A stretch of 64,000 nt of DNA from Hymenolepis diminuta. Taxonomy: Eukaryota; Platyhelminthes; Cestoda; Cyclophyllidea; Hymenolepididae. The notes under the pieces are model-generated. The model ran no database searches and was not told the DNA's origin. It worked only from the letters and a program-made list of their open reading frames with translations. The stretch spans positions 710,257 to 774,256 of the forward strand of contig CAADRB010000013.1 of assembly GCA_900708905.1 (NCBI GenBank), written 5' to 3'. The position numbers were made by a program, and so were the translations under genes. This document shows positions 1 through 14,800 of this stretch, one piece after another. Within the stretch, counting starts at the first letter, position 1; each line of letters opens with the position of its first letter.

Positions 1-3000
1 CGAACAAAAATTCCATTTTCTGAAGTGACTGAACGTGTTCAAGTTAGTGAAGTGACAGCTTTTCCGACTGTTCCTTCTGATATGGTTTCGTTCTTTATGA
101 CAGATAAGATTGGTCAGGTATTATCATCTGAAATCCAAAGCACTGGTGTTGAGAATACTGTTGGCGAATTATCTACTGTATTGCCATTTACAACTAAAGC
201 AATTCAAACTGAAATTTCGATTTCCGATAATATAATTGGTCAACATTTGAATCCCGATGCTGGTGTAACTGTGGCAGGGAGTGTAACTCCTGAAATATTA
301 TCTAATACTGAATCTATGTATACTCTAACTCAAGATGAACAGACACTGGAAGTAGACAGTGATAAAATAAACTCACTCAAGGGAAGCAAAGATGTTGGTA
401 CCACTGCTGTCCTGAATACTAACGCAACCTCTTCAAGTGAGAAGGAATCAAAAGAATCCAAGGAAATAACCTTTGACAGTGCATCGATTGAAAACGTCTT
501 AACTACTTCAATTCCAAGCGAATATGAAGACGAATCTGTCGACACTGAATCAAAAGTTTTTGGTAAAATTGCGGATGAGATCTCATCAGACACAGTCCAG
601 GTTACAACCGAAACAACTGTTGTGAATTCAAGAAAGAGTGAATCAGTATTTCACACTGTGTTCTCCACAACTGAAGATGGCGATGTGTCTTCGATATCAA
701 TAGCAGATGAAACTAGCGAAATATCGTCTATGCCCATTTCTAAAGAAATGGAATTAGAATTGACGTCTGCAACGAGTTGCGTTACAACAGAAATTAGAAC
801 ATATGTAGAATCTGAAAGCACGACCTCCGAAAATGAGGAACTTAGCGAATCAAAAAGTTTGGAAACTAGTGACTCTAATTCCAGTTCTGACGTAAGGGAT
901 ACCAATAGTTCTGAATCTAGCACAGTTGAATCAAAAAGCGAGGATCAGGTCTCAAGTGTAGAAAGTGCAACTACAGAGTCGAATTCATCAATTGAGCTTG
1001 ACTGGAGTTATGAAACATCATTCGACATAACCGGAGAGGAAATCAAATCTAATTTTACTAATGAACATGATAGTCGAGGATCAGTACCTAATTCCTTACC
1101 TTTGGAGACCAGTACAGTTAAAAGTGCTGAAGTTACTATGTCTTTTGAAATTATGACCAGAGGAAGTAATATAGACACCACAACAGTTAAAGGTGAGTTA
1201 TCTGAGATTGATAAAATTGAAAGTACTGCGGAGACGATAGACAAATTCATATCTTCTATTTCATCAGAATCTGAGGAGACAGATGTTACACAGGAATCTG
1301 AAACTACTCCAACTGAATTGACCACTACGGATCAAGAAACTAATGAGACAACAACTGAATCTGAGATCGATTCAGGTCCTTTTCAGTTCTGGAACTCATT
1401 ACTGACCACTTTCGAAATACTTTTGAAATATTTGACGTCAACTACTAATACTTATCAAATAGCCTCAGCTACTCCAATTCAGTCTGGAGATGGAAGTATA
1501 ATGGAAGTTACTGAAAGCTTCAGATCTGAGACTAGTAATACAACTTTAACTCCAATCGAACTTATTTCTTTAGAATCGACTTTGAATAGTGCTGCTGATG
1601 GAATAATTGTGTCAGCTACTGAACAAAGTCCAAACCCTGAGCTTGATGAATCCGTGTCAACTGGGAGCAAAACTGGAAGAGGATATACAACAGTATCCTT
1701 TGAATCACAAGATTCTGAAGTAAGGACTAGTGGTCAAGAAACTAGTATGGCTATAACTGAAATCGGCACAAAAGTTGAAGGCGGCTCAAAGCCTTCTTCA
1801 AAAAATGAAATTACAGACAAAACAGAGGAATCCATTCCAACTCAACCGAAACTGACTGAAAATGCATCAGAAACTTCTAACACCTCAGAGCAAAAAATCA
1901 ACTCCAATGAAGTTTTAATGGACATAACTTCAACTTTGACACCCATAAAGGAAGTTTCCTCTACTGAATTACCAACCACGAAACTTGAAAATAAAAATAA
2001 GTCTAAAAATGATTCGCAAACTGAAATTCCAGTTATAGAACAGGTAACACTTGAACAAACTTTCACCGAAGACAAAGACAGTGATAATAACCCTCTGGAG
2101 AATAAAGGAACTACGACTGAGACAGAAATGGGGAAAGTCCAATCAGAAGCACCTACGGGAACAAAAAAACATTCTTCTAGAGAACAAAGTTCATCGACCA
2201 GGAGTAATGATCTGACACCGGTTGATACTACTGAAACAATAAATAATGCTGAAATTGCAACTTCGATCCGTGCAAACATAAACGATGTTACATCTAAGAT
2301 AAACAACCTTGAGGACTTTGAAAAGCCAACTGATAAACGATATACAGTAGCAACCACTACCTCATTTACTGATAAAGTATCTGAAGTGGACAATGAATCA
2401 GGATTTGGTGTGTTTTTGGGAACTGAATCTTCATTAAAAGAAGAAACAACTGGAGAGGATATCACATCATTGCCATCACTAGATAATGAACAAACAAACA
2501 CTGAGGCAATATTTGATCCCGCTCAATCCCTCATATCTACAACAGAAAGTGAAATCAATTTTGTCACTGAAGCTTCAGAAATACCAAATGCTGAAATTGG
2601 ATCTTCTAGTGAAGTTTTAACGTCATCTGACAATGAAATGGTCACAGCGGAATTATTTAAGGAAACTCTAGCAACAAATACTAGTATTGAGAATGCATCA
2701 TCTGATATGAATACCTATACTGAAACTAGTTGGACAGATTCGGAAGCTACAGAGAGGGCTGTGGAGGAAATATCAACCACTTCCCAACTGGGCATAACAG
2801 AAGCCAAAAAATCTTCTGGTTTTGAAGATAAAACGACTGAAATATCAGCTGATTCAGAGCAATCTTGTGAGCCTGATGCCGTAACTAAATTTCCAAGTAA
2901 TGAAACTGAACTAGGCGTGCTATCAACAGAATATGTGAAAGAAGAAGATGTAACGACTATTTCAGAAGAGCGTGGAAGTGAGTTATCTACTGGACATTTA

Positions 3001-6000
3001 GAATCTGTGGGAACTGTGATTAACACAGAATCACCTGAAAGTACTACGTTAGCCGAACTGGAAAAGTTCAGTGAATTCGAAATACGCACAAATGACTCAA
3101 CGGGAACTACAAACTCTGGGGCCATTGGCGGTGGAGAAACAGCTACCATTCTAGAAACAGTTTCCATAGCTCATGAATCCGAATATAAGACAGTTGCATC
3201 TGATGTAAAAAAAATTGATGCCTCAGCGGAGGAGACACAATCAACGGATTCTGTAGATGAAACATTAAGATCGGATATCTCTACCGAAGTTACCGAAGGC
3301 AAAATGGAAAGTGGAGAAGAATTCACAAGTCAGGACATCAAACCAAGTGAAGTAATTTCAGAAAGAGTAAATACGTTAATTGAGGAGGAAGAAACGAATA
3401 ACCCTGTATCCGTCACATATGAACCAGAAAAGTCGATCGAATTCAAAAGCGATACAATAATAGATGAAATACCATTTACTGAAGAGGTCAATAGTGAACA
3501 AACATCAGGCTTTTCAGAAGAAATTAAGAGTGAAGTTACAGGAGCTGGTTCGACGTTGGTTTCCATGGTAGAAGCTGACAATTCTGAGACCAGCAATGAG
3601 GGGTTTACTACAAAGGGCGTATCGACTGACGGAACCATTTTAAGTTATACACCAGCCGATGTGACGAAAAATGAGGAAATGAGCAATCTTCCGCCGGATA
3701 CTAAAAGTGAAGGATCAATTACAAACCCAGAAACCACAGAAACTGAAAGCGAAGTGACTCCACCTTTTCAAATAGACAAAATAATTCAGAGTTCTGATAT
3801 TGTTACTCTTGAGAAATCCGATGAAACTCAGGGATCTGTGGCGTCTACAACTGTAAAAGAACAAGATTTAGCAACTGAAATTGTCACTATGGCAGTCAAT
3901 TTAACTGCACAATCTTTGGATGTCCTTGAATTTGGTTCTGTTGAAGCCGTACCTGAAAGTACATCGTCGACTGAAACGACTGCAACTACGAAAGTCGGGG
4001 AATCTGGTGATTCAAGATTGGCTTCTGAAATCGACTACAAGACGACGGATTCTAATTCTATTAAAGAGAATGTAATAACTCCTGAAATTATTAAAGTTTC
4101 TTCAACCGAAATCTCAAATTCAAGCTCCTCCTACCCAGAAGATGTAGATAAATTGCTTTCATCATCTGCTGAATCAACAACATCCTCTGAAGAATCTAGC
4201 ATGCATGGAGTTTTTGATGGTAGTTCAGTAAGCACCAATTCAGTATTGGATGAAATTGATGAAACAAAGTTTAAAGGAGAAACAGAAGGATCAGATTCTA
4301 CTACATGGTCTACTTTATTATCTAAATCTGAAATAGAGCTGCTCAACACAGAAACTGTTTCAGCATCTGCGAATGAATCTACTGTTATTACTGAAGGATC
4401 CCAAATCATGATTATTGATGACGAAAAAGTAGTAACCGTGGAACCTAAACCAGGTGAAAAAATTCGTTTGACTGCAGCAACAGATCTGGTAACTGAAAAT
4501 CGGGAATTTACTGATAAATTCATGGAGACCACAACTGACAAAGTGATGGCTTCCGAAAAAAGTGAAATCGGAATAAAACCGACTTCTGAATCTGAATTTA
4601 CTGATTTGGACATTACTCAAGAGACTTCTCTGAATGTGAAAGTCACTGAGACTACAACTTCAAAGGTTGAAGAGCTGACACCGACTAATGATGATACCAG
4701 ACCTAAACAAAGCTCATCAACTGAACCTATCCCTTCAGGTGATGATTTGAGTACAGCATCTTTCATTGTCCCAGATGGAATATCCACGGTGATTAGTGAT
4801 GCTGAATATGAAACAAATAACACATTTATGTCTGAAGATAGAGTAACTAAGATGGAATCTTTTGAACCTGATGAAGTCAAGCATGTCGAATTTATTAAAT
4901 CTGGTGAAACAATAGCTGAAGTGGTATCGTCCACAGAGTCTAAAGAGGATAAAAGTTTAAGTTCTGTCTTTTCAGACAGCACGTCTGCAGCAACAGCTGA
5001 AAGTGAGGTAATACAGACGATTTCGGAATCTGATACGGCGACTTCTAGCGAACTGAGAGGGTCTACTGATGTAGAAGATGCAGCAGAAAGCATAGATTCA
5101 AGCATAGATACGGTTGAAAAGGCAAAGGGTGATACAATATTGGAGACTAGTGATATATTCGATTCTACTTTTACAGCTCAGAATTCAACGCTAGTTGCCG
5201 GAACTGGAGACACTGTAAAGACTACTGAAACCGAACAAAGTGTATTACATTCAGAAACTGGATCTTTAGTTACAGAGTCAAAATTTGATGGTGGTGAAGT
5301 ATGTATGACTGCTGAAATCTCAGAAGAAATATTAGTAACAGGAGAACCTAAGTCTACTGGAGTAGCAACTGAAGAATTTGTCAGTACCGAGACTGAAGCT
5401 AATGATAATATTGAACAGCTTATAACAGATTCAAAAGTGACTCAAATAGAAGATATTGAGTCTATTGAAGGAAATACCTCAACTGGATCGATTCATATTA
5501 CCGAAACTGTTGGCACAGCCTTCAGTTCTGATGAACAATCTACAAAATCCACGATCAGTGAAATCGAAGGAATGGTGACATCATCTTATAAAGTAGTTAC
5601 TACGTATGAAAGGTTCACTGAGTCAAAATCTACAATTTTTGATGAGAAACCCACAGGCGCTTCTTCGACTGAAAGTGATGCAAGTGAATTGACTTCTAGC
5701 TCTGAGTCTGTTCTCGAAACGGAAGTATCAAGTATGTTTGTAAACCCAATAACAGCCGATGAATTCAATAAAATTGGTGGTGCGAATTCATTTGTGGAAG
5801 CAACAGGTGGCTTTGAAAGATCTGAATATATTTCAACCTCTTCAAACATTGAATTAACATCAAGTTCTGAGACCGAAGCCATTGCAGAAAATTCAGCTAC
5901 TGGTGAGACGACGCCAACTGTTAAAACATATAGCGAGACCATATCAACTGCTATTGACAAAAAATTAACAATCAGCAGTGATGAAATTGGATACGAGTTG

Positions 6001-8808
6001 GACTCATCTTTAGAAACTGAAACCGCAAGTGACAATAACCGTGAAACAACTTTTAAAGACTTAGGAGAGAAATCTGCGGAAACTGCTACGTCTGCAACAG
6101 AAATAGGTGGGATTTCCTCAACCATAGAAGAAAACTTGAGTAAATCTTCGGAGTCTGTGGAGGTTGAAGCGACCAGTGATACAACCTCAGAGTTAAATAA
6201 TTTCACACCTGATATTGAATCAACACCAGAAATGGAGAATGAAACCACCGAAGAAAATTCCTTATCTCCTGAAATGACTGAAGGTACGCAAACAAGCTTG
6301 GACCTAAGTACTACCTATTCCGCATTCACTGAAAAAGAGAACAGTTTGTCTAGCAATCCAATTGCTGAAGCAATATCTACTGGGGTGTATTTTGACATAG
6401 AAGCCACTGGAGAGGCAGAAACAACAGCAATCGGAGCAAAAATAACTAAGAGCACTGAAAAGGAGTCAGTTTCAATTTCAGAAACTGAAACTGAAAGTGA
6501 AAACCTCGGTGAAATAACTTTTGAAGGCTTTGGGGATAAATCTACAGAAGCTCCTGTAACTGAATCAGAAATGGATGTAACTTCATCAACATTAGAAGAA
6601 GGCTTGAATAAATCATCTGATTCCGCGGAATTTGAAGCGACAAGTGGTACAATCTCAGAAGTAACCCATATCACATCAGATATTGATTTAACGCTAGAAG
6701 CGGAAACTGAAGTCACTAAAGAAAATTTTGAATCTCTTGTAACTTACGAAGGTGCAGAAATAAGCTCGGAACCAAATACCGAAGCACCAGAAACTTTGAG
6801 CAGCAATTCAGGGGCTAAAGCAATCTTTACTACAGAAGATTTGAATATAGAAGCAACCGATGAGTTAGTATCCATTGCTACAGCCGAAAAATTAACAACC
6901 AGCAGAAATGAACTTGAAAGTGAGTTGACTTTGTCCTCAGAAGTTGTAACTTCAAGTACAATGACTGAAGAGAATATAGGGGATAAATATACGGGAACTG
7001 TTTCAATTAAATCGGAAATGGATGCGACCTCATCATTCATAACAGAGGACACAGGTAGAGCGTCGGAATCTATGGAAGTTGTAGTGAGCAGTGAAAAAAC
7101 TTCCGATTTGGCTGATAAGACTGAATTAACACAAGAAGTGGAAAAAAATACCACTAAAGAAAATTCCGAGTCTTCCAAAACGACTGGCGGTGGAGATATA
7201 AGCTCGAACCTAAATGCTGGTGCTGAAATTTCTGTGAATTCAACTCCGATAGTCGAAACAGATGAAAACTTGAGTAGTTGGGATTCAATATCCTATATTA
7301 CAGAAGCGTTTCCAACAATGGTCATTGCAAATGAAACTGACGAGGTTGTCTCTAAAGAAAGCGAGACGTCAATGGGATCAAGCACAGTTACAGAAATCGA
7401 AGGTATGTCTTCAGTCACTACGTCCAAAATTGAAATAATTTCTTCAAAAACTAGTGAAATTGACAAAATGGTAGAGAGTACAGAAAGTTCGATTCCCGAA
7501 TTTAACTCCCTTGAAACAGATACTTCAGCTATCGAAGTAACTTTGGTATCTACTGACATTGCGTCTTCGAAAATGATTGAAAAGGTCGAATCAAGTGAAT
7601 CTATTGAAAGTAACATAACATTTAGCCCGAAAGTAATAACTTCAAGTTCAGAAACTGAATATGGTTCTGATAGCTCCGACATGAGCTCTGAGTTCCCAAG
7701 CTCTATTACATCCTCAGTGAAAGAAACGAAAAGTGAAATGACATACACAGAAAACAGCATGTCCTCTGGAAAAACTGGCGTCGACACAAAGTGTTCAGAG
7801 TCAAATATCCAAGAACTTGAAGGTGAGGGTACAGATTTGGTTCCCGAAACACACGACAGTGCTGATAGCTCGGATGCAATTCCGGCCTTTCCTAATGCTG
7901 ACAAAACGGAGAATCTTGAATACACGGAACTAAGTACGGTTGGAGAACCAGAGACAATGACAAATAGCCTTGGTTTAAGCACTAATATGAATGAAATTGA
8001 AGACGTAACTGTGGTCTCAGAAATTTTAAGCAGCAGTGAAAGCTTGGATTTACGTTCCACTGCAGCTGAGGTGACTTCATTAGGCAAAGATCAAGTTACG
8101 GAATCCTCTCAGGAAGATGCTGAGACCAGTGAAATGAGTTCCACTGAAGAAGCCGAAGAAACATCTTTTGAATCCGTCCGAAGTACTGGTACCACAGAAG
8201 GCAAACAGACGATAGCGACAGAAATGGTGGAATCAGATAACAATACTGAAGTCATAGATGATGAAAACAAAGCAACTGAGAAACGAGTTGGAGATTTAAT
8301 CCTGCCTTTGGTAACAGAAGGCATCAATCAATCAAGTCCAATAGGTCCTGATACTGAAATGACATCAACAGTAGATCAATTCACTGATGAAATGACCAAT
8401 CAGGAAGGTGTTGAATCCAGTGATTCAAGTTCCACTAAAGAAATTGGCGAAACAATATTGGAAACTATTACTACCAACGCGGTACGGTTTACGAGTTCAG
8501 AGTTTGCAAATGATATTGTAGATGTCATATCTTCTGACGCTGAAAAGACAACAACTGTTGAACCAGTTGTTGGCACTGAATCAGGAGTAAGGTCTGAACC
8601 GATGGTCTCTAAGATAATTGAAAATACACTTTCAACCGCTGATTTAGGTGTGAATGAAGAGGAAATTTTATCTTCCTTGCAAAGTGAATCAGCTTCAGAG
8701 AAACCGTTGCCCACTTTCCCATTACCTACTTCTGGACCTGACTGCGACCAGAAGATCATTATGTTCTGTCAGATGCTTTCTCGAGCTATCATCGCTTCGG
8801 GACTTCAG
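1..8808 (+). CDS. Giant uninterrupted Ser/Thr/Glu-rich exon of the endostatin-protein gene
   Basis: One reading frame stays open from the first base of the window to a donor at 8809 (CTTCAG|gtgatg), 2,936 codons. Composition is dominated by Ser, Thr, Glu, Asp, Val and Ile, with very little Cys, Pro or aromatic residue. Numerous Ser-Gly dipeptides next to acidic residues resemble glycosaminoglycan attachment sites. The only clearly hydrophobic stretch is around 1376-1440 (FWNSLLTTFEILLKYL). Around 5890-7290 the text repeats loosely in units of ~150 residues. The last 25 residues (GPDCDQKIIMFCQMLSRAII...) switch to an ordinary composition with two Cys. The exon joins in frame to 9164. If the donor is ignored, the frame ends at 8838. 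It is mucin- or proteoglycan-like by composition only; I recognise no named domain. Confidence 0.85.
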
Positions 8809-11800
8809 GTGATGTTTTGCGGGAAGATTTCTCTCTAGCTCTCTAGCATAGCTTGTGACACCCCTTAGTTTATTTCTCTTCATTTCTATCTAAACGGTTC
8901 TGCACTACTTCAGTTCTCACCGTTTATTTTTGGCTACTCTCCACTCCATAATCACTAATTCTAAGTACCTTTTGACTGTGTGTTTGGTTAGTGGTGGTTA
9001 AAATCCTTTGTCTTTGATCTTCTTTACTCCCGCACGAGTAGTTTAGTCAACACTGAATGTATCCTGTAGAATGTGGTTTTTTAATAACTCTCTCACTAAC
9101 CCTCTCTCCTTTGCAGGCCTTTTACCATTAATTTTCCTCTTTAAGCCGTTCCTTATGCCATAGGTTGAAGATGATGATGATACTCTTACTACAACAACTA
9201 CAACTGAAGAGATTACAACAACAGAGGAACCTACAACCACTTCTGTACCTAATACGACAGTTTCCGCGGATGATGAAAACCAGTCGACAGATGAAATTTC
9301 GTCGGATAATACCGCCTCATCTTTATCTACAATAATATCATTTACAAGTGATTCCATCGGTAAAGTAGAGCAAGGATATTTAATTCCAATAGTGGATTTG
9401 TCGGATATGGCAGTTAGAATCTTTAACACCAAAGAAAATCGAATAATTGAAAACGCTCGTATAGAGAATGGTTACCTTCAATTTGAAAATGGGACATCCA
9501 TCCTAATTCAAGATATTCAGGGCATTTCACCACCCGAGAAAACTGCCAACAATGTTGTGATTTCTGTAGACTTAGATGATGGAACAACAAGCTTAGTTGA
9601 TTTGGAGGCAGGAAATGTGATTATGTCGCGGAAGTCATCGGAAGGAATTCCTCGAGAAGTAATGAGGAACTATAGCGAAGGCGCGCTCTTTGAAATCCTG
9701 TCAGGGAATACGATAATCCAGGTGGACACGTTTAACGGGCGCTGGACAGTTCAGGACGCCAGTACGGGTGATATACACTTAGTTCAAGAGGTCAAGGACG
9801 GTATACTCTATTTGGCCAATGGAGATGAAATCTCACTGCCCACCGCAGGTAATGACGCGGAGGCTATAGCAATTGATGGAATCAATGGAATAGTTCGAAC
9901 TATAAATAAAGAAACTGGAGAAGTCAGAATACTCCTTCCACCTACAGAAGAACCTGAAATTCTACCCGATGAAATTGTACAGGAGACGACTGAAGAAAGT
10001 ACGACTCTCACAACAGTAGAATCTATTCCTAAGACTGAAATTACCGCAGAAGTGGAAGTTTCAAAAGTCCCAGATGTCTCAGATACTGCCGAAATTGAAA
10101 CAATTCCTCCTAGTAGTGAGTCACTAACGGATTCGAATGAAAATCAAGATGATCTTTCAACGGAGAGTTCAACCTCTGCAGATACGGAGGCTTCAACAAC
10201 TTCGGAGTCTGCAGAAACTGTGGTTTCAAGTCAGGAGCAAGGGGATTCTATAACTGAAACTACAGGTATTGAGGATGAAGATACCTCAGATACTTCAACT
10301 GTTGAATCAGACATGTTCGTAACAATTTCACCCAGTAGTGAGTCACTAACGGATTCGAATGAGGATCAAGATGATCTTTCAACGGAGAGTTCAACCTCTG
10401 CAGATACGGAGACATCAACATCTTCGGAATCTGCAGAAACTGTGGTTTCAAGTCAGGAGCAAGGAGATCCTGTAACTGAAACTTCAGATACTTCATATTT
10501 TGAACCAGATACTAATGAAAATGTAACTTCCACTGAAGAAAAGGAAAATGTTACTAATGAGATGAAAGCAACTGTGACTGAAGACAGTGCAGGGGTTTCA
10601 GAAAGGGAATCAGACATCAATGAGGGTGTGGAATATGAGACCACGCCTGTTACTTCCGGTGTCGATAAGGATTCTACTGCGACTGAACCAGACGAGACAT
10701 CAGCTGACTATTTCACATCTCAAACAGATAGCTCAGGAACCATCGGTGCAAGTGAAATACTTTCATATCCATTTACTGGACAACCAAAAACTGAAATTTC
10801 TGAACCCGTAGGTTCAGAGTCAACTTCGGAATCTCCTGAGGTTATTCCAGAGGCAACAACAGTAGATGCAACCACAACTGGAGGTGAGAATGACAGAGAT
10901 GAAGAGGTTAGCGAGGAGCGACCGAATCGCAGTGTTGCCACGCAGGTTGATGAGGGAGAGCTGACCGATTACCCTTCAGTTACCATTCCTTCAACGGTAA
11001 AGTCTCCGCACTTCTGCGAATCTCCTGCGCATTTTGATGTGCTGCTGCTCACATTGCTTCAATTTCGGCTCGCTGTAGATTAGGGGGCGCAGAGCATTCC
11101 ATAAATGCTTATTCCGAAGTATCGCATGTCATAAAGCGGGCTTAAAAAACTGTTTTTCTTTCTCCTTCTTTGTGTTTGTTTTGCATCTTGTCGGTTCTTG
11201 CTGCTATTTTTGAGTTCTGCTTACGCTTGCACTCTTCGTTATTTTAGTTTCGCCACTTATAACACCTAAAATCCCAAATAACCTTTGCCTTTCTTTCCTT
11301 CCCTTTAATGCTACATCAAACAGGTCGAAAATCAGCGTAAGTAATCAATTAAAATTAAGAATCAAATCTATAATTTGATTCATATTTAGCTTAACAATCA
11401 TTTTTAATTCCATTTTAGCACCTCAGGAAATCGTAAGTTTTTGTGTTTGATGGTTTAATTTTCTGGCATCCTTATTTAGCATTCAAAATGGGAGGAATGA
11501 ACTTTATTTGTGAAATTTATTTTGGGACTAAAAGAGATTTATAAAAAAATTGTTTTGAAATTTTAACATAGAAGTTGCAATAAGGGAAAATTCTTTTCAG
11601 CACTGGAATTATGTTTGGCCCTTTGATCTCAAATTGTGATTTTCTTCAGCATTTTATTACAATTAGGGTCAATTTTAGGCATTTTTAAAAAATAAAGAAA
11701 TTTTTTTATATAAATAACAAAGTTTTTTTCATTTTTCAGTTGCGGCCGGATTGCGCTTGTCTTGAAAAGCTGTTGACGCCAGTAATTGAAGAGTGACATT

Positions 11801-14800
11801 CTAACATTTAGTTTTATAATAATGAATTATATTAATTACTAAATTTTCATCTAAATCATAATTATTCATGAAAATTCAGTAACTAGCAAAAAAATTTTTA
11901 TTATTTCTTTATTTTGCAGGAACTTGTTCAAAAGTTCCGTGAAAACAACGTAAGTCATGACAAACATTAATAGTTTTGCAGTAGTTTCTTTAACTTACTA
12001 AATTTGGCTAAGCTAAGTGTGTACTTAATTGCCCTTTTATTTACGTTTGATTGCAGATTAAAAATCCTGATGCAAAAGTATGTTTATACATTAAATTGAA
12101 AGTAGTTTTGAATATTATTTTTGTTAATAAATCTTTTATCTATTTTCAGGACGAAATATATGATAATCTATTTGCGACCCCATCGTTCCTTCGAGTTGTG
12201 CGAGAAGTTATTGATGAATACTTTGAGAAACCGGTGGGCAACATTTCCTGTTAGGGTTTATGCTCATTTTTCAACCCCTTTTGAATTTAAATTTCCTTAT
12301 ATGTGGTTGTAGGGAGTTCCGGAGCGATACAAACCGAATTGCAACTGTCCGGTCAACAACTGCTCATGTCCAACCCCAGAGCCACCACTGCCATACAATG
12401 TCACTCCCCCTTCCCAGCACATTCTTGGAGCTCTTAAGGATATGTCTAACGGGGTTAGCTACCATTAATTTTAAAATGACAAATAAAAATAGGCTCTTTT
12501 TTCGCTAAATATGTATTTGTTGTTGCAGGCGATCATTCTGAACAATAAAACCGCCTTGACGAAAATTGCCGGCAGTCTCGCTATTGGAAGCATGGTCTAC
12601 TTAAATGCGGAGGACATGTTCTATCTCAAGGTTGATCAAAATGAGAATATCTGGCGAACTATTGATATGGTAAGTTAATCGTACACGTATTTAATTTTGT
12701 TGTGTTATAACATGATCCCAATGGACTTAAGCAACATCTCATGAGTCGCAGGAGTAAACGGACAAAATTTTCAAGTCTACTAACTTCACCGAAGGATAGA
12801 AAGAAGACTGAGATTATGATAAAACGCATTCTTCGGGAGAGATAAAAAGGGGTGATGTCATCGGTCTCAAATTTGCTAAGATTATAAGGTTGTTAGGGTA
12901 GAATGGAGCAAACCTCAGTGCGTAAGAGTTAGATGACCGAAAAATAGATAAAATCCAAAGGCAGAAGGGGAAAGTCATGGGCTGAATTTATGCTCAGTAT
13001 TTAGAAAGCAGAAAACTTGGATTATTCGATTAGCAACATCTCGGATTAATTGACCATGAGCAAAGTTCGGTGCATTCTCAAATCCAACTGTACCCTGTCA
13101 TTCTACGACCGAGTTCTGCACCATTTCATTGTTCGATTTAAGTACTGCAGGAATAGATTTTGAATTAATTCATCGTTACTGAAATAATTAAGGATTCATT
13201 AATATATTACTATAAATTTAATCAAAAAGCAAATAATTTTAGCTACCACATTTATCTCGTCCTGCTAATCTAACAATGATCAGTTTTGCCCTAAACACCA
13301 ATCGAAATAAGGGGTTTCACTTGTTTCACTGTTTCACTAAAACAGTTGCCCAGGTACTTTTAGGGGGAAGTAAAATATGGTGATTGCTTTCTAGAAAATG
13401 GAGATTTCTCCCCTATTCCAGTTGTGATTTAGAGCTTTTTGTCTTTTGCACTCTCAGAATATTTGGGAAATTAGCATCAAGGCAATGGGAAAATAGTTGC
13501 GGTAAAGGCAAATTTCTCTCATGAATGAAGGTCTGAATTTCATTGTCATATATTTCAAAAACTAATTCTAATCCATCTTTTTTTGAAAAGAGCGAATGAA
13601 GAAGTACTAAGTCTCGCCTGTTAAGGTTAATTTTGGAGGCCGATCAAATTAAGTTAGATGCTTCCTTGTCAAATTAGTGATCTACCTAAAGGCTAAGAGG
13701 ATACAACAGCTTTCCAAATGTGAGAACCAATTCTATTGTAGTGGGATGATAGAGGAAGAGAGGGACGAGTGGGAAGGAGAAACGGGATTTGGACGAAAAA
13801 CGATGAATTGTCAGCACTGAACGAGCTGAACTCGGGTCGTCATAAGCACAGCGAATTAAGGAAGGCTGAGGGTTAACTCGGTTTGCTTTCTTTGTTCGCC
13901 AAATGAGCGACCACTAAAAAATCATCATCCGACAATTAGGGCAGCGAAGATACATGCGTCGATAGGGTTGAATTTAAAATGTCCATCTCCAACTGCACAG
14001 GTCCAAATATTGAATGGTCGTACCGAAACTGATTATTAGATCGTTTAGCTGATATATAAGGCGAGATTTGCAGCTCGATGTAAATTGTTATTGTTTTCTA
14101 AGCGTTAAAATTTCGACGCGCAACATGAAATATTCTGTGAAGTTGGTCAGCTGTCAGATGAAGCAATGTTTCATCTGTGTACTCACAAGAATTATGCGAA
14201 AACTAGGTATTCAGAGTAAACTGACTCCATGACAACAACATAAAACTCGGGCAACCTATGATGGCAGTAAAATTTATTGACATCTTTCCGATGTTATTCC
14301 GTAATGAATTCGGAGAGTAATAGCTTTACTAAAGCACACTGTTTCTACTTTCAATGCAATAGAATGCAACGTTTCCACTTTATGAATTCCTTTGTGGAAA
14401 AGAGACGAAGTCTTCACCTTCCGTCATGTAGTTTTATGACCGTGTTTAGAGCCTACTTGTGCCTTTAATATGTAATTGGTTTCCATGATACATATCTGTT
14501 TTAAAATGTAGCGCAGTCTAAAAATATAACCTGGAGTATGGAGTAGTGCTAGGCTATATCTTTCTGAAGAAATTGTATTTCTTGCGTTTATTATGAGCAT
14601 GCGATCCGTATTTACCTCCATATTTGATACCTCCAGTTCAGCAAACATTCCCTTTGATATTACTTCCCGGTTTCATCATTGTATCATTATTTTAACATCA
14701 ATATTAATTCATTTATTATTGCTTTTAGAATACTCAAAGCGAATCTGTTCGCATTCCCGAGCCTGCACCGGTAAGATTATGTATTTATTTATTTATTCGT

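Noticed and set aside
330..8759. Long open frames on the minus strand opposite the giant exon (up to 264 codons)
   Set aside because: They mirror the Ser/Thr/Glu codon usage of the sense frame, contain no domain and have no splice or start context.
9392..11083. Treating the ATG at 9392 and the TAG at 11083 as a separate gene
   Set aside because: The frame is open back to an acceptor at 9163 and has a good donor at 10997 that leads in phase to the NC1 exons.
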